In this document: one piece after another, positions 23,430 to 35,581 of the stretch
How the letters are laid out: each line of letters opens with the position of its first letter
Numbering within the stretch: position 1 is the first letter of the stretch
Assembly (NCBI GenBank): GCA_012845835.1
Contig: JABAKD010000010.1
Coordinates: 8,128,597-8,192,596, forward strand
Source: Undaria pinnatifida
Lineage: Eukaryota; Sar; Phaeophyceae; Laminariales; Alariaceae
Direction of reading: 5' to 3'
Length of the DNA: 64,000 nt
Program-made: the position numbers and the translations under genes
Notes under the pieces: model-generated
Seen by the model: only the letters and a program-made list of their open reading frames with translations
The model's database searches: none
Told to the model about the DNA's origin: nothing

Positions 23430-23712
23430 TGTTGATTGTATGCTTGGATATGATGCGGGTATGATGACGGTTGAGTATTGTAGGGGTTTCCAGTGATAAG
23501 TTGGCTACATGATAGCGGGATATCGGGATGGTGGAAATACTCCGCCTATTTATCCGCCTTTCTTCCTGGCGAGCGCACTCCACGCTGCGCCTTGGCTAGG
23601 AGCAACTCAATATATATTTGTACGTCTTATATATGTCTTCATACCGGTGACTCCACTACCCCACTATTGTCAGCTCAACGGGTACGCCCTCTACGCTTCG
23701 TAGGGATCAACA
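23430..23712 (+). repeat. 3' LTR of Copia element
   Basis: Same length as the 5' LTR, with the same TGTTGA/TCAACA ends. Confidence 0.92.
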
Positions 23713-23754
23713 AACATAAGGCCAATCACTACTCCTCTCGGATATTTTATAAAA

Positions 23755-23865
23755 AAAAAATCAAGGACGTCAGCCGTGAGTTCGACGAATTTCAGGTCAA
23801 TACCCGTACTCATCTTTGCAAGCTGCGTTGTTGGTACTTGTAATACGTATACCAAATGGGTGAGT
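23755..23865 (-). repeat. Family A fragment next to the 3' LTR
   Basis: Reversed, with TACTCATCTTTGCAAGCTGC and a diverged first-peptide region (GACGTCAGCCGTGAGTTCGAC). Confidence 0.55.
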
Positions 23866-24380
23866 TTTTATCAGGAGGGGTCCTATTGTTTGTTTGTTTG
23901 GACGTCGGAGAACGCAGGAAAGGGGCAATGCGGCGCTTGAAAGGTGCATAATTGAATCAGTCAGCCCTAGTTACGTTTATATACCGGAAAACAAGCAGCG
24001 CGACAGGCACCGTACTTGAGGGTTGCGGCAAGATCCTAAAGAACAACAGCAGCAGTACAATACACCATTTTATTTCCTGATGTGGAACCTGAATAACTCG
24101 TGTTTTTCACGAAATCTAAACCACTCACGTACGATTATTTTTCGTCAAATTGGAGTCTTAGTTTTCCGGCCAGTATGGGCCCTTTTTATGAACATTTTAT
24201 TTATCAAACGATCCCTAACGACGGACGCCCAAACCGTCATTATTGCTAGCTAAACCATACAATAGACCAGTGGCCTGCGCCAGCTCTCAAGCTTATCGGA
24301 TGCCTCCTGCAGTGAGCCACACGATCCCCACCCAAACACCCCAACTTCTGCGACTCGCGCTCGTACACTGCATCGCCGCG

Positions 24381-24382
24381 AG

Positions 24383-24453
<71 letters not shown>

Positions 24454-24480
24454 GCTGTTGTTGTTGTTGTTGTTGTTGTT
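24381..24480 (+). repeat. (TTG)n microsatellite, about 100 bases
   Basis: Nearly pure with one CTG unit, followed directly by repeat F (24,487-24,570). It lies within the conserved 3' flank of the first DUF6729-like unit. Confidence 0.95.
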
Positions 24481-24486
24481 TTTTTT

Positions 24487-24825
24487 CTTTATCCTCCGGC
24501 GGATGGGGAAAAATAAAGCTTTAGCTCACCACACTTCCACGTATTTTCATACGCGTCGTGTGTCGATTTAACTCAGTTGCTTTCGCAGCCCAACGCTAGC
24601 TGGCGCACGTTCGGGTCCCATTGTAGGTATAGCGTAAGCTGTCCCTATCAGTGGTCTTCGTTACAACCCCGACAGCGCAAGCTGCCGTTGTATACGGGTG
24701 CGTGTTGTTGTTGTTGTTGTTGTTGTTCTCACATTAACTCGCATAATCAAGTCCGTGGTCAGGACAGGCTCCAGTCACTCTGGAGCTGAGGAATACCCCA
24801 GGGAAAAACACAAACAACCCAAGGC
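24487..24825 (+). repeat. Repeat F and repeat E insertion cluster
   Basis: Repeat F, a short unique stretch, a second TTG run (24,703-24,727) and repeat E with its GGCTCCAGTCACTCTGGAGC palindrome. With the TTG run, this interrupts a flank that is continuous at the equivalent place in unit 2 (30,235-30,780). Confidence 0.75.
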
Positions 24826-25035
24826 GAGTAGAACAATCCGGCACAAAGTCCGAGCTTGGGCGTCACTCGGCATAGCTCAGTACAACCAGACTACATTATC
24901 CAGTGCAAACTCTGCGATTTTTGGGCTTCCGGCCCCAGGGCTCTCGCAAACCTTCAGCTGTACGTACAGATCGTCTATTAAAACAACTACGGGTGTTCTA
25001 TGAGTATAATACAGCCTGTGGTCCGGCTTGCCTTA

Positions 25036-28000
25036 TCAATATTCTTTGTACGAGCCACGGCACACAGGACATTTGCAGGGCGGAAACATGACCTTCCTCT
25101 GCATTTTGAGCAACACCTTTTCTGTCCCTGAGCGCCATTGTTCAACAGGCATGGTACATCGGTATTGTCCAGAGCGAGGTTCAGGGTGGTACTGAGACCA
25201 TGCACCCTTGTGGTGTCCGCACTCCCGGCAACCCCTGAATCTTTTGAGCGGTGCACAACCACGGTTCTTCGCCTCAACTCCTCCGTGGCGAGACCCACCC
25301 GCAATAGATTCACTCGCCTCTGCACCTGCCCCCTTCCCCATCCCATTCCCGCCCCTTATTTCCTCCCCTTCCTCCGCCTTCACCGCTGCCCCCGTCGCGG
25401 CCTCCGCCCCTGCCCTCGCCCCCACTGCCCCCGTCTCTGTTCCCGTCCCCGTTCCCTTCCCCTTCCCCGTCCCGGTCCCCGCCCCTGTTCCCACCCCCGC
25501 TCCCGCTCCCGCCGCCACAGCCGCTAACACTGATAACGCAAACGGCACCCAATACGAGGGGTCAGGAGCAGGCATTCGTGGCATGGGGTCCACCCCCGCT
25601 CCCACCCCCCCCACCCCCGCCGTCATCATTGATGCCAAGGAGCTAAGATATGAGGGGTCTGGAGAAGGCACTCCTGGTATGGGGTCCACCCCCGCTCTCA
25701 CACCCCCGATCCCCGCCGCAGCCATTGATGACGCCAAGGAGCTAAGATGTGGCATGGGGCCCACTCCCGCCCCCACACCCGCCGCAACCACTGATGACGC
25801 CAAGGAGCTAAGATATGAGGGATCGGGAGAAGGCATTCGTTGCATGGGGCCCAACCCCTCTCCCACCCCCCCCATTCCCGCCGCATTCACTAATGACGCT
25901 AAGTAGCTAAGATATGAGGGGTTGGGAGCAGGCATTCGGGGTAAGGGGCCCACTCCCGGTGCAACCACAGATGGCGCCATCGAGCTCAGATAGAAGGGGT
26001 CCGGGGCAGGCATTCGTAGCATGGAGCTCACCCCCGCTCCTACTCCCCTCGCCCCCGCTGCAACCATTGATGCCGCCAAGGAGGCCTGATATAAGGGGTC
26101 GGGAGCAGGCATTCGCGGCATGGGACCCACCCCCGCTCCTACCCCCCCGATCCCCATCAATGACCCCAAGGAGCCAAGGTATGGGGGGTCGGGAGCAGGC
26201 ATTTGGGGCAAGGGGCCCACCCCCACACTCGCCTCCGCCCCCCCCCCCCGCCGCAAATATCAATGACGCTAAGGAACTAAGATGTGTGGGGTCTGGAGTA
26301 GGCATTCGTGGCACGGGGCCCACTCCCGCCCCCCCCCCAGCCGTAACCACTGGTGATGCCAAGGAGCTACGATGTGAGGGGTTAAGAGCAGGCCTTCGTG
26401 GTATGGAGCTCACCCCAGATCCTCCCTCCACCCCTTCCACCCCCGCCGCAACCATTAATGACGCCAAGGAGCTAGAACATGAGCGGTCGGGAGCAGGCAT
26501 ATGTGACATGGGGCCGACCCCCGCCCCCGCCGCCCCCGCTCCCGCCGCAACCATCGATGACGCCAAGGAGCTAAAATGTGAGGAGCCGGGAGCAGGCGTT
26601 CGTGGCACGCCCCCCCCCCCCCACCCCCTCCGCCCCGCCCCCCGCCTCAACCATTGACGACGCCAAGGAGCGACATGGGGCAGGTCTTATTGGCACGCAG
26701 CCCAACCGCGTCCCGACCCCCTCCACCGCCCCAGTCGCAGCCATCGTTGACGCGAAGGAGGTGCGACATGAAGGGTTGGGACCAGCCGTTCGCGGCGTGC
26801 CGATAACATTCCCGAAGCTCTGGGGTGATTGTTGCCTGCTCGTTTCCGTTGCTAGCGGACGGCTGCCTCCCTGAACGAGAGGCGATCCATCAAAAACAGC
26901 ATTGCCACACATGACATCGGTCAGCACGGCGTGTAGTTTGCGCAAGAGGGGTGGCAGCGGTCTGGTCCATGTCGGCAAAAAAAAAACCCAGCAAACCATC
27001 ACAAACTGTCCCATGCATCCCCCGTAAAAAAATCGACACCCACCTCTCCAACGCGGTTGGCAGCAGCCGCGAAGTCCCCCCCACTGACCAAGCTATTCGT
27101 GGGCGTGCCTGTATAACTGGTGTTGATGCCCACGTGATGCGTGAGTATGAAAGGGAACTCCTTGGAGGCATACTCCGGGAGGCGCTTGAGGCATCCGGGG
27201 TCCCACGCGTGGAAAGTTGTTGCACGCTTCTTCTCCGACTCTGGTGCGTTGATGTTGTGGGCCGTACACGCGTCACACGCGTACCTGCAAGCGGACACGG
27301 ACAAACAGAAGAATCGCCGGTCAAACACGCGGCAGCACGGTACAGAATTTACATCCGCCATGTCGTCGCGAAACCATGCCATGCCGACATACCGTAAAGC
27401 ACCGAGTACGCGCACCACAATGCAAGAACGGGGGGGGATTTGCGACCAACAAAAAACAAAATGCAAGCAAGGCTTCGCCGCGCGGGCTGATGCCCGCCGC
27501 CGACCCCGTGTATGGCCGTGATTGGCGAGAGATGTAAATATAGGTACGGTATTCTAAGGCGAGGCCGTGAAGGCCAAAACACTGCCAAGTTGGGTGTACG
27601 CTCGCTCGTAGAAATAAGAGCAAAGTACGTCGTGCAGTAGCAGCTAACTGCAGCAATACAGCAGCAGTATACGCACACCGTACAACATCAGGCAATACGC
27701 TGCACCAAACGCCGGTCACAGACAGGCACTACAATGCACTTCGAAGAATGTATACCGCAGTAGCAAGAACATCAATAGCATAGAGCAGCAGCAAATGTCG
27801 TAAAAAAAGGAGTAGTGCAGCACCTGCACAGGGCAGCAGCAGCAGCAGCAGCAGCACTGCAGCAGTGTGCTTCTCATTGCTGAATAGTTATTCAGCAGCA
27901 GCAATAAAAAATACTGTATATCACTGTCCCGCCTGAAAAACGCACTATGTACGTCGAAACCCCCACACGTTCGATTGACCGATCGACCCCACCAACTCTC

Positions 28001-29987
28001 GACAACATCATCATCAGCAGCAGCAGAAGCAGCAGCAGTACTGCGGGACCAGCAAGAAACACACGCATTGTATACCTGGTTTCATTGCCCATGAAAAACG
28101 CACGATATATGTCAAAACCCCCAAACAGTTAAAGATGAACCCTGCCAGCCCTCGACCGATTCGGTATCACCTCGTGCCGTGGCCCTCCCCGGTACAGTCG
28201 AGGCCGGCGGGCACGACCGGGGAAAAAACGAACCTAATTGTTCATCTCGTCCCGAAAAAAGTCTCCCAACACGCGCAAACGGAGTACTATTTCCAGTCCA
28301 GCGTTTTCCGAACCCCAGTGGACACCGTATACATTTTTGCAACAACAGAAACACGCTCGGTGCACATTAAGCCCAGTATAAAAAGGGGGCTGCGGCAAAG
28401 GGACATGGGGGTGTCATCGACCAGAAGAACGCCATACTCTTCCAACACAATGGCACAAACCTCGACCACATGTATACCTGGTATATATACACGAAGTGGG
28501 GTGCATACTCCGCGCTTTACGGTAACACGAGGGTACTCTTGAAGCACGCTCACCGAAAGCCTATTATGTAAGCAACGCTGTGTTCCATGAACGTCCGTCG
28601 CGGGTGTGTCGGGCTCCAGCCACAAGGCCTGCCCTTTCTCCCGCATCTCGGACAAGGAATGCCCGAACGGGTCAGCCACGGGAACAAATACTCCGGTACC
28701 CACACGAACACCGGTTTCAGAGGTAACGCAGAAGTGTCCGGTAACCCTGCAAGAAAAAAAGGGAAAAAACGGTCGTCGATACCGACAGCAGACAAATAAT
28801 ATATGCGAAGAAATAATACTTACGAATTCACGCAACCGCGGTCGCGTCGAAGGGCAGGTTGCACAGCAGTGGCAATGGGGACTGCTTTCTACAACGGCAA
28901 TACAAGTTGGTGTTGCCCCCGAACGCGAAACAAATTGGAGTGCTTGCTCTCCAGTGTATCGGCTCTTTTCTGACAAAAAAACGGGCAGATAAAGGGTTTA
29001 ACCAGCAACCAGTCTGTCCGATATCTGGTGTTTGATGCTGTCTCTCCCTCGGCAACGTAAGCAGCCTGCGGCATGTACGAGCACCAACTTTTTTTTCAAC
29101 GCACTTTCACCCAATCGCACGATGGGATAGCCGTCCGGAAGGATGAGGGGGCCGCTGTACGGGAAATTTCCTGTGCCTCCGGCCGGCGCCACCACATTTC
29201 CTTTTTTGTGGACGATGTTAGCGTCGATAGTTTTCTTGATGGTTCGCAAATGCGCTCTCATTGCAGGCGACATTCCTCGGCCGCTACCACCGTTTCCCTC
29301 GACACCGCTTTTTCTGTCGCCGGCATCGGGGGTTCCTGCTGCCCCTCCTCCTTCTTCTCCTCCTGCTCCTCCTCCTCCCGTCCCGCCCCCCGCTACCCCG
29401 CCTCCTCTTCCTCCTGCTTCCCCTCCTATTCCCGGTGCTGCTTCCCCTAATATTCCCACTCCTCCCCCTCCTTCTCCTCCTCCTGCTCCTGCTCCTGGTG
29501 CTGCCCCCCCCTGGTGACTTGAGCCTACAAAGACGGCTGGAGTCGGAGAGCCGCTTGCTGCCGCCAGTGTTCCAGTTGCTCCTCCTCCTCGTTCTCGTGC
29601 GGCTGCTCCTGCTGCCGTTCCTGTTCCTAGTGCCCCCCTTCTTCCCGCTTCCTCCATTCTTCCTGTTCCTCCTCCTTCTCCTCCCCCTCCTTCTCCTTCT
29701 CCTCCTCCTTCTCCTCCTCCTTCTCCTCCTTCTCCTCCTCCAGGTGCCGCCCCCTCCCGGTGGCTCGAGCTTACAAAGCAGGCTGCAGTCGAAGGGCTGC
29801 TTACTGGCGCTGGTGTTCCTGTCGCGCCCGCTCCTACTGCTGCTGCTGCTGCTGGTGCTGGTGCTGTCGCTGCTGCTACTCCTGTTGCTGCTGCTCTTGT
29901 TGCCGTTGTGGCTGCTGTTGCTGTTGCCGCTGGTGCTGCTGTACGGTCGACTATGATCGATGTTCCTTCTTCTGCTTCCGGACGCGC
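25036..29987 (-). CDS. DUF6729-like cysteine-rich protein gene, tandem unit 1
   Basis: Minus-strand exons, 5' to 3': 29,987-29,105 (Ala/Gly-rich, ending MRAHLRTIKKTIDANIVHKK...GPLIL), 28,969-28,824 (CHCCATC), 28,746-28,554 and 27,284-27,044 (DUF6729-like), and 26,870-25,036. The DUF6729-like part reads VFVWVPEYLFPW, CPRCGRKGRPCGWSP, HSVAYIIGFR|YACDACTAHN, LKRLPEYASKEFPFILT; a phase-2 intron with GTGAGC and TTGCAG splits it. The last exon has 13 units of a coding minisatellite, then a zinc-ribbon-like end (CRECGHHKG, PPCKCPVC). Two frame changes fall at C-runs 26,610-26,622 and 26,238-26,249, from decay or sequencing error. Exon 2 to 3 phase does not fit perfectly, so that junction is provisional. 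No true first exon was found. Function unknown; four-cysteine modules suggest zinc and nucleic-acid binding. Confidence 0.65.
25590..26800 (-). repeat. Coding minisatellite (repeat I), 13 units of about 98 bp
   Basis: On the plus strand each unit carries a GACGCCAAGGAGCTAAGAT-like core followed by GAGGGGTCGGGAGCAGGCAT. On the coding strand it gives PMPRMPAPDPSYLSSLASSM-like peptides. Units 2 and 3 have only three each. Confidence 0.9.
27285..28553 (-). other. Intron of DUF6729-like unit 1, repeat-rich
   Basis: Large intron between the two DUF6729-like exons. It holds clusters of CAG/GCA triplets (27,640-27,680; 27,830-27,860; 28,010-28,040) and a short diverged duplication (ATACTGTATATCACTGTCCCGC..., GCACTATGTACGTCGAAACC / GCACGATATATGTCAAAACC). 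No other exon seen. Confidence 0.5.
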
Positions 29988-30234
29988 CTGGGAAACATGG
30001 AACAGCGGCAATGATGATGGTGGCATATCACAAGCACGCTCATTCATACTGCGCATAACGCACATACATTCAGCAGGAGGCATGGCACACGCCATCTACC
30101 AAATACGTACCCGGTACATCTTCCCCAGTGCCAGCTGGGGTCTCAATTTTGTAAGTTAAAAGCTTGTCCGTCCATCAACCTGTCCCATGAAAGCACGCTT
30201 CAGGCATGATTCTGGTTCAACACATTTATCCTCA

Positions 30235-30830
30235 AAACGATCCGAACGACTGACGCCGACACCGCTACGGATATCGACACCTGACACCAGCAGACCAACG
30301 GCCTGCGTCAGCTCTCAGCTCCCGTGTGCCCCATGCCGTAAGCCACCCGATCCCCGTGGTAACACGGTGGCGTTTGTCACTCATGCTCGTACACTGCTGT
30401 ACCTCCACACGAATCTGTTCGAGGGGAACGATCCGACAAAAAGCCTGAATTTCTTGTGATCGACCGGCTCGCTAGCATAGCAACCACACAGCATCGCCCG
30501 GCAAATAATCTGATCTTCTTGGGCTCCCGGCACCAGGGCTCTCGCCAAGCCTCTGTTTCGCGGGTGTATTGCGCGTTGAGCAGTACCCACCCCGACTCCA
30601 TGCACAACCCCGAACTGCGAAACGTGAACTGATCTGTGTTGGGTGGACTGCGAATTTTGGGGCGGCATCGTTCGGACCGCACGCCCAGACTATCTGCAAA
30701 ACAACAGGAGGGTTCCACCAACGTACTAACACGTGCAATACATCCTGAGACCACGCTTGCCCTTTCACGATTATCTGTACGAGCCACGGCATACACGACA
30801 CATGCAATGCAGAACCATGATTCCCTGCGC
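30235..30830 (-). repeat. Conserved 3' flank shared by the DUF6729-like units
   Basis: Matches 24,185-24,380 plus 24,835-25,030 downstream of unit 1 and 35,040-35,600 downstream of unit 3 (for example GGCCTGCGYCAGCTC, CTCGTACACTG, GAGCCACGGCATACA). It shows that the duplicated segment extends beyond the coding exons. Confidence 0.75.
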
Positions 30831-31019
30831 CTTTTGATCAACATCTTCTCCGTCCCTGGGCGCCACTGGTCAGTAGGCATGGTACATCGGTACTGCCTAG
30901 AGCGAGGTCTAAGGTGGTACTGAGACCAAGCACCCTTGTGGTCCCCCCGAACTCCCGGAAAACCCTGAATCTTTTGAGCGGTGCACGACCAACGTTCTTC
31001 GCCTCAACTCCCCTGTGGC

Positions 31020-31400
31020 GATACCCGCAAGCAAAAAGTTCACTCGTCCCCACCCTCGCCCACACCCCCACGCCAGCCCTCGCCCCTGCATCATCTCCGC
31101 TCACCTCCTCATGCCGATACCCACCCGCAATGGGCTCACTCATCTCTGCCCCCGCCGTCTCTCCCGCCCCCACCCCCACTGCCGCCTCCGTCCCGGCCCC
31201 TGCGTTTCCCCCGCCAATCCCCCCATGACGAGTCCCACACGTAATGGGCTCAATCATCCCCGCCTTTGCCCCCACCTCCATTCCTGCCCTCGCCTCCGTC
31301 CCTACTCCCGCCTCCGGACTCTCCACGCCCACCTCCCCATGGCTTTGCCCACACGCAATGGGCTCACTCATCTCCGCCTCCACCCCTGCCCCTGCTCCCG
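31020..31400 (-). repeat. Coding repeat II in unit 2, four units
   Basis: Plus-strand cores CCCACCCGCAATGGGCTCACTCATC at about 31,028, 31,124, 31,237 and 31,350 encode SEPIACGYRHEGVSG-like peptides. Unit 3 also has four, unit 1 only one. Confidence 0.85.
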
Positions 31401-33453
31401 ACGCCTCCTCCTGCACCGCCTCCTCCGCTCCCTCCCCCGCCCCCTCCCCCTTCGCCTCTCCCACCTCCACCTCCGCTTCCTTCCCCACTCCCACCTCCGT
31501 CTTCTCCTCCTCTCTCACACCTGCCCCTGCCTCCGCCCCCAACCCCGCCCCCGTCCCCGCCACCACTCCGGCCGCCCCAGCGGCAACCACGGACGACGCC
31601 AAAGACGTCTGGTTCGACGGGTCGGGAGGAAGTATTTGTGGCATGAGGCCTACCTCCGCCCCCACCGCCTGCACTCCCCCCACCCCCGCCGCAACCATTG
31701 ATGACGCCAACAAGCTCCGATCTGCGGGGTCGGCACCAGGTGTACGTGGCTTGGGCCCCACCTCCGCCCCCACACCCACCCTCGCCGCCCCCGTCGCAAC
31801 CACTGACGACGCTATGGGGGCCTGATGTGAGGGCTTGGGACCCTGCGTTGGTGGCATGGCGACATAATTGCTGAAGCTCTCGGGCGGCGGTTCCCGCGTT
31901 GTCTTCCCCATGAACCGAGGGCGGTCTCCCTGGACGACAGCGAGTCATCACGATAGGGTTGCAACATGTGACACCCTTTCAGCACGGCGATCGCTCAGCA
32001 CGGCGCAGTCTGTGCAAGGGTGGTACGACGTTCTTGTCTATATCGGCAAAAAATGCTACAGCAAACCACCACAAATTGTCCTGTGGGCCCGTTGAAAACC
32101 AAACTCACCGTTTGAGCGCGCTTGGCAATGGTGGCGAAGCCCCTCCCACAGACCACGCCATCCGCGGGCACGTCTATAAGACGGGAGTCAATGCCCGATA
32201 GACGCGTGAGGATGAAATGGAACTCCTTCGAGACGTACTCCGGGAGGCGTTTGAGGCACGCGGGGTCCCACGCGTGAAAAGAAGTTGGACGTTTCTTCTC
32301 CGAACCTTTGGTAGCGACGTTGTGGGCCACACACCCGTCGCATGTGTACCTGCAAGCGGAGACGGACAACGACCACAGTCGCGGGTCAAACATGCAACAA
32401 CACGTGGCAAAAGTTACCTGCTATGTGATACCCACCACGTGCCATGAAACCTTGCCATGCCCCATGCCGGCATACCGTAAAGCACCAAATACGAGCACCG
32501 CCCGCCAAGGCATTAGGGTGCGAGAAGGAAAGGGGGGGGGGAAGAGCGGCGGCTGGGGGGGAGGGGGGGAACCATCAAATACTGAAAAAATAAACAAAAA
32601 CAAACATGCTCGTGCACACTACACCTAGCATACCAAGGGGTCGCCGCAAAAGGGGGGGGGTGCTATCGACAAAAAGAACGCCGAAATAGTCGAAGACTCT
32701 ACGGTGCAGACCCACTGTACACTTCGTACTTGGCACGTAGAGCGCGTGTGCTCCGCGCTACATGAAGAGGGTATTATTGCATCATGCTCACCGGAAGCCT
32801 ATGAGGTACGCAACATCGTGCTCCATGAGCACCCGGCGCGGCTGCGTTGGGCTCCAGCCATCAGGCCTCCCTTTGTCCTGGCATCTCGGACAAGGAATGC
32901 CCGAGGTAGCCAGCGCCGGAAACAAAAACTCCGGCACCCACACGATCACTGCCTTCAGAGGAGACGCAGAGGTGTCCGGTAACCCTGCGAGGAAAAAAGC
33001 GGTCGTCGATATCGACACCAAACGAAATTACGAAAGGTACTCGCAAGAACACAACTAATTTACGCAGTCGTGGTCGTATCCAAGGACAGCGTACGTAAAC
33101 GCCACTAGTTTACACAAAAATATTACAAATTCGCATAGTCCCAGAATGAGGTGGCCTCGCGTGATGTTCCCGAGTGTGCTGACTCAATTTTAGAAACATG
33201 TGCATCGGGAAATGTGTTGATCTTGCTGACGGGTTGAGTAATTGTCATGAATAATCTTGTGCCAAAGAGAAATTTCAAACCAACGAGTGCGAAGTGGGAC
33301 AATAGCAGTATAACTCGCCGATAATGTTGTGATGGCCTTTGCAACAACAGTATGCTTGTGAACTTAGTTCCAACTTTTGATGTCGACAGATTGGGCGTTT
33401 AGACTCATATCGAGTGTCAAGTCATTGAGGGGTCGTATTGGAATATTTTCGCC

Positions 33454-33741
33454 ATGATTGGTCCGCATGTAACAACAGTACCTTGGGTCACTTATCGCAC
33501 CAAGGCCATATTTTATGGTGTCTTATTTGGTATTTGTGCCGTTTACTATGGCTGGAGAGGCTTCAAACTGAAGAAGCACACGCACGGACCCCCTCGCACA
33601 CCAAAAACCGGCTTAGTGCCCGCGAGCAGAGCCCGTCGGGCTCTGTGTGTAGTCCTGTGGGTTTGTTTGGGTGCTGGCGATTGGAATCCCGAAAACACCT
33701 TTGCGCCAGATGCTCGTGAATTGAATACTGACATCGTATAA
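33454..33741 (+). CDS. Small predicted membrane protein ORF inside unit 2 intron
   Basis: A 95-codon intact frame on the strand opposite the host gene, in a segment present only in unit 2. Two hydrophobic stretches (AIFYGVLFGICAVYYGW; ALCVVLWVCLG) flank a basic, Pro-rich loop. The perfect hairpin CAGAGCCCGTCGGGCTCTG (33,627-33,645) lies within it. Upstream and downstream boundaries of the inserted segment are not clear. I do not recognise the product; it could be cargo of an inserted element or a chance frame. Confidence 0.3.
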   Translation: MIGPHVTTVPWVTYRTKAIFYGVLFGICAVYYGWRGFKLKKHTHGPPRTPKTGLVPASRARRALCVVLWVCLGAGDWNPENTFAPDARELNTDIV

Positions 33742-34544
33742 ACTTCTGCAATGCCGCGCCAAAGATAAGCATTGGTGTGCTGTTCCCGAGGGTACTGCCT
33801 GCGCAACTACTTAGGTTGGACAGTCGCACGAGTAGGCTCCCAAATTGAGCAACGACAAGCACGCACGGTTTATGTCGCAAAAGTTGAAAGTGGGAGCGAC
33901 CAACAAGCACCGGCTGATCTGGCGACGCATGGCAGTTATGGTAGAGAGTACTGCTGTATATTCGATCGACCGTGCCACGCGATGGGACTGATTGGCGGTG
34001 GTCGGCCGAACGACGGCGCACGCAAACGGCATGTACGAGGTACGTACAATATGATACGAGGTACGAGTACTCATTCCTCTTACGCACCTTCGCCGATTTG
34101 CACGTTGGGACAGCTGTCCGAAAGGATGAGGGGGCCTCCGTACGGGAACTGCCCTGTGCCTCCGGGTGGCGCCACAACACGTCCTTTCTCGTGGATGATG
34201 TTAGCGCCGATCCTTTTCTTGATGGTTAGCACGTGTGCTCGCATTTCACTCGACATTCTACGGTCGCTATCACCGCTTTCCCTGACACGGCTTTCTTGTC
34301 CTGCCTCCGGGGTTCCTACTGCCCCCCCTCCCTCTCCACCCCCACCCCCCCTTTCTCCTCTTGTCCCCCCCCTGCCTCCTGATTCTCCCGCTCCTCCTGA
34401 AACCATCCCTGTTCCTGGTGCTGCCCCTCTTCCCCCTGTTTCACCCATTATTCCTGCCCCCCCTTCTCTTCCTGGTACTGTCCCTCCCTCGTGGCTTGAG
34501 CCTACGAAGCAAGTTGTGGTCGGAGAGCTGTTTGCTGCTGCTGG

Positions 34545-34575
34545 GGTTCCTGCTGCTGCTGCTGTTGATGCTGCC

Positions 34576-34617
<42 letters not shown>

Positions 34618-34745
34618 CTTGCTGCTGCTGTTGCTGCTGCTCTTGTTGTTGTCGTTGCTGTTGTTGCTGTTGGTGTTTTTGTTGTTGCTCTTGTCGTCGC
34701 CGCTGCTGCTGCCGCCGCTGCTGCCGCCGCTGCTGCTGATGGCGG
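34545..34745 (-). repeat. (GCT/GCA)n poly-alanine tract in unit 2 exon 1
   Basis: Long run of GCT/GTT/GCC triplets on the plus strand, read as an Ala/Thr-rich stretch on the minus strand. A similar tract is at 46,285-46,495. Confidence 0.9.
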
Positions 34746-35581
34746 TGGCGGTGGGTGGTCGATAGTGGTCGATGTCCTTTCTTCTGCTTCCTGACGCCCC
34801 TTAGAAACATCGAACAATTGCAATATATGGCGATGGTGGCATTTCACAAGCACGCGCACACATTCATATGCGCCTGTTGCACATATTTGTACATTAGTAT
34901 ACATGTCATGTACCAGATGTATACCTGGTAGGTATCCCCCAGTGTCAGCTGGGGCCTCCGTTTTGGGAAAAAAAAAAGTCCGTTCGTCCGTCCGTCTTTC
35001 CCATGATATCACACTTGCATGGCTTTACTTGTAAACGTTTTTATCATTAAACGGCTGCTAACGACTGACGCGCATACCGCCGCGGACATCAATAGCTTAA
35101 CACACACCAGGCCTGCGCCAGCTCCTGGCTTCTCGGATGCCTCGTGCGCTAAGCCATATGAGCCCCACCCGAACACCCTGATTTTTGCGACTCACGCTCG
35201 TACACTGATGTATATACCTCGACAAGAATCGATGCGAGCGGAATGATCCAACAAAACCTCTGATTTTCTTGGGCATCGGCCGGCTGGCAAGCAACAATCA
35301 AGCAGCATCATCCGGTACCTACTCTGGCTTTTAGGGATTCCGACGTCAACCTTGTCGCCAACTCCGCTTCGCGAGTACTCTGCGCGTTGGGCGACCACCC
35401 ACCCAAAATCCAAACACAACCCCACTCGTACATGCGACTGGGTCTGGGTTGGATGGACTGCGCATTTGAGGTGGTGTCGTTCGAAAACCACGCACAGACC
35501 ACCCACGACGTATCGACACAAAATACGGGTTTTATCTACGTGTTCATGCGTACAACACAGCCCGCGACAACGCTTGCCCCA

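Larger units (their letters stand above)
19271..23712 (+). mobile_element. Copia-type LTR retrotransposon, internally deleted
   Basis: Two direct 283-bp LTRs (19,271-19,553 and 23,430-23,712) start TGTTGA and end TCAACA. They differ at about four positions by eye. The interior holds integrase C-terminus, reverse transcriptase and RNase H in Copia order (INT before RT). A purine-rich stretch (GAAGCAGGGAGGC) precedes the 3' LTR as expected for a PPT. No primer-binding site, gag or protease is present; the deletion ends within the integrase core. Flanking bases (TGAGG / AACAT) show no 5-bp target duplication, which suggests rearrangement or ectopic LTR exchange. Not autonomous. Confidence 0.93.
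30838..34799 (-). pseudogene. DUF6729-like gene, tandem unit 2, decaying copy
   Basis: Exons by homology: 34,799-34,088, degenerate exon 2 near 33,100-33,045, 32,984-32,792, 32,349-32,109 and 31,929-30,838. Exons 3 and 4 are intact, with the same lengths as unit 1 (193 and 241 bases) and the motifs CPRCQDKGRPDGWSP and YTCDGCVAHN. The C-terminal module is broken: both cysteines of CRECG are phenylalanine (FRVFREFGG), a 2-base insertion follows (GGGGGG at about 30,945), and a further shift separates the CMCRVCRGSY motif near 30,800. Intron 1 carries an extra segment of about 0.9 kb. The last exon has three repeat I and four repeat II units. Confidence 0.7.

Noticed and set aside
25208-26657. 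Plus-strand Pro-rich frames over the minisatellite
   Set aside because: The minus strand carries the zinc-ribbon-like motifs and shared splice sites; the plus frames are its complement.
29261-29956. 231-codon plus-strand Leu/Pro-rich frame
   Set aside because: Shadow of the Gly/Ala-rich exon 1 of unit 1 on the minus strand, which has the conserved end and splice donor.
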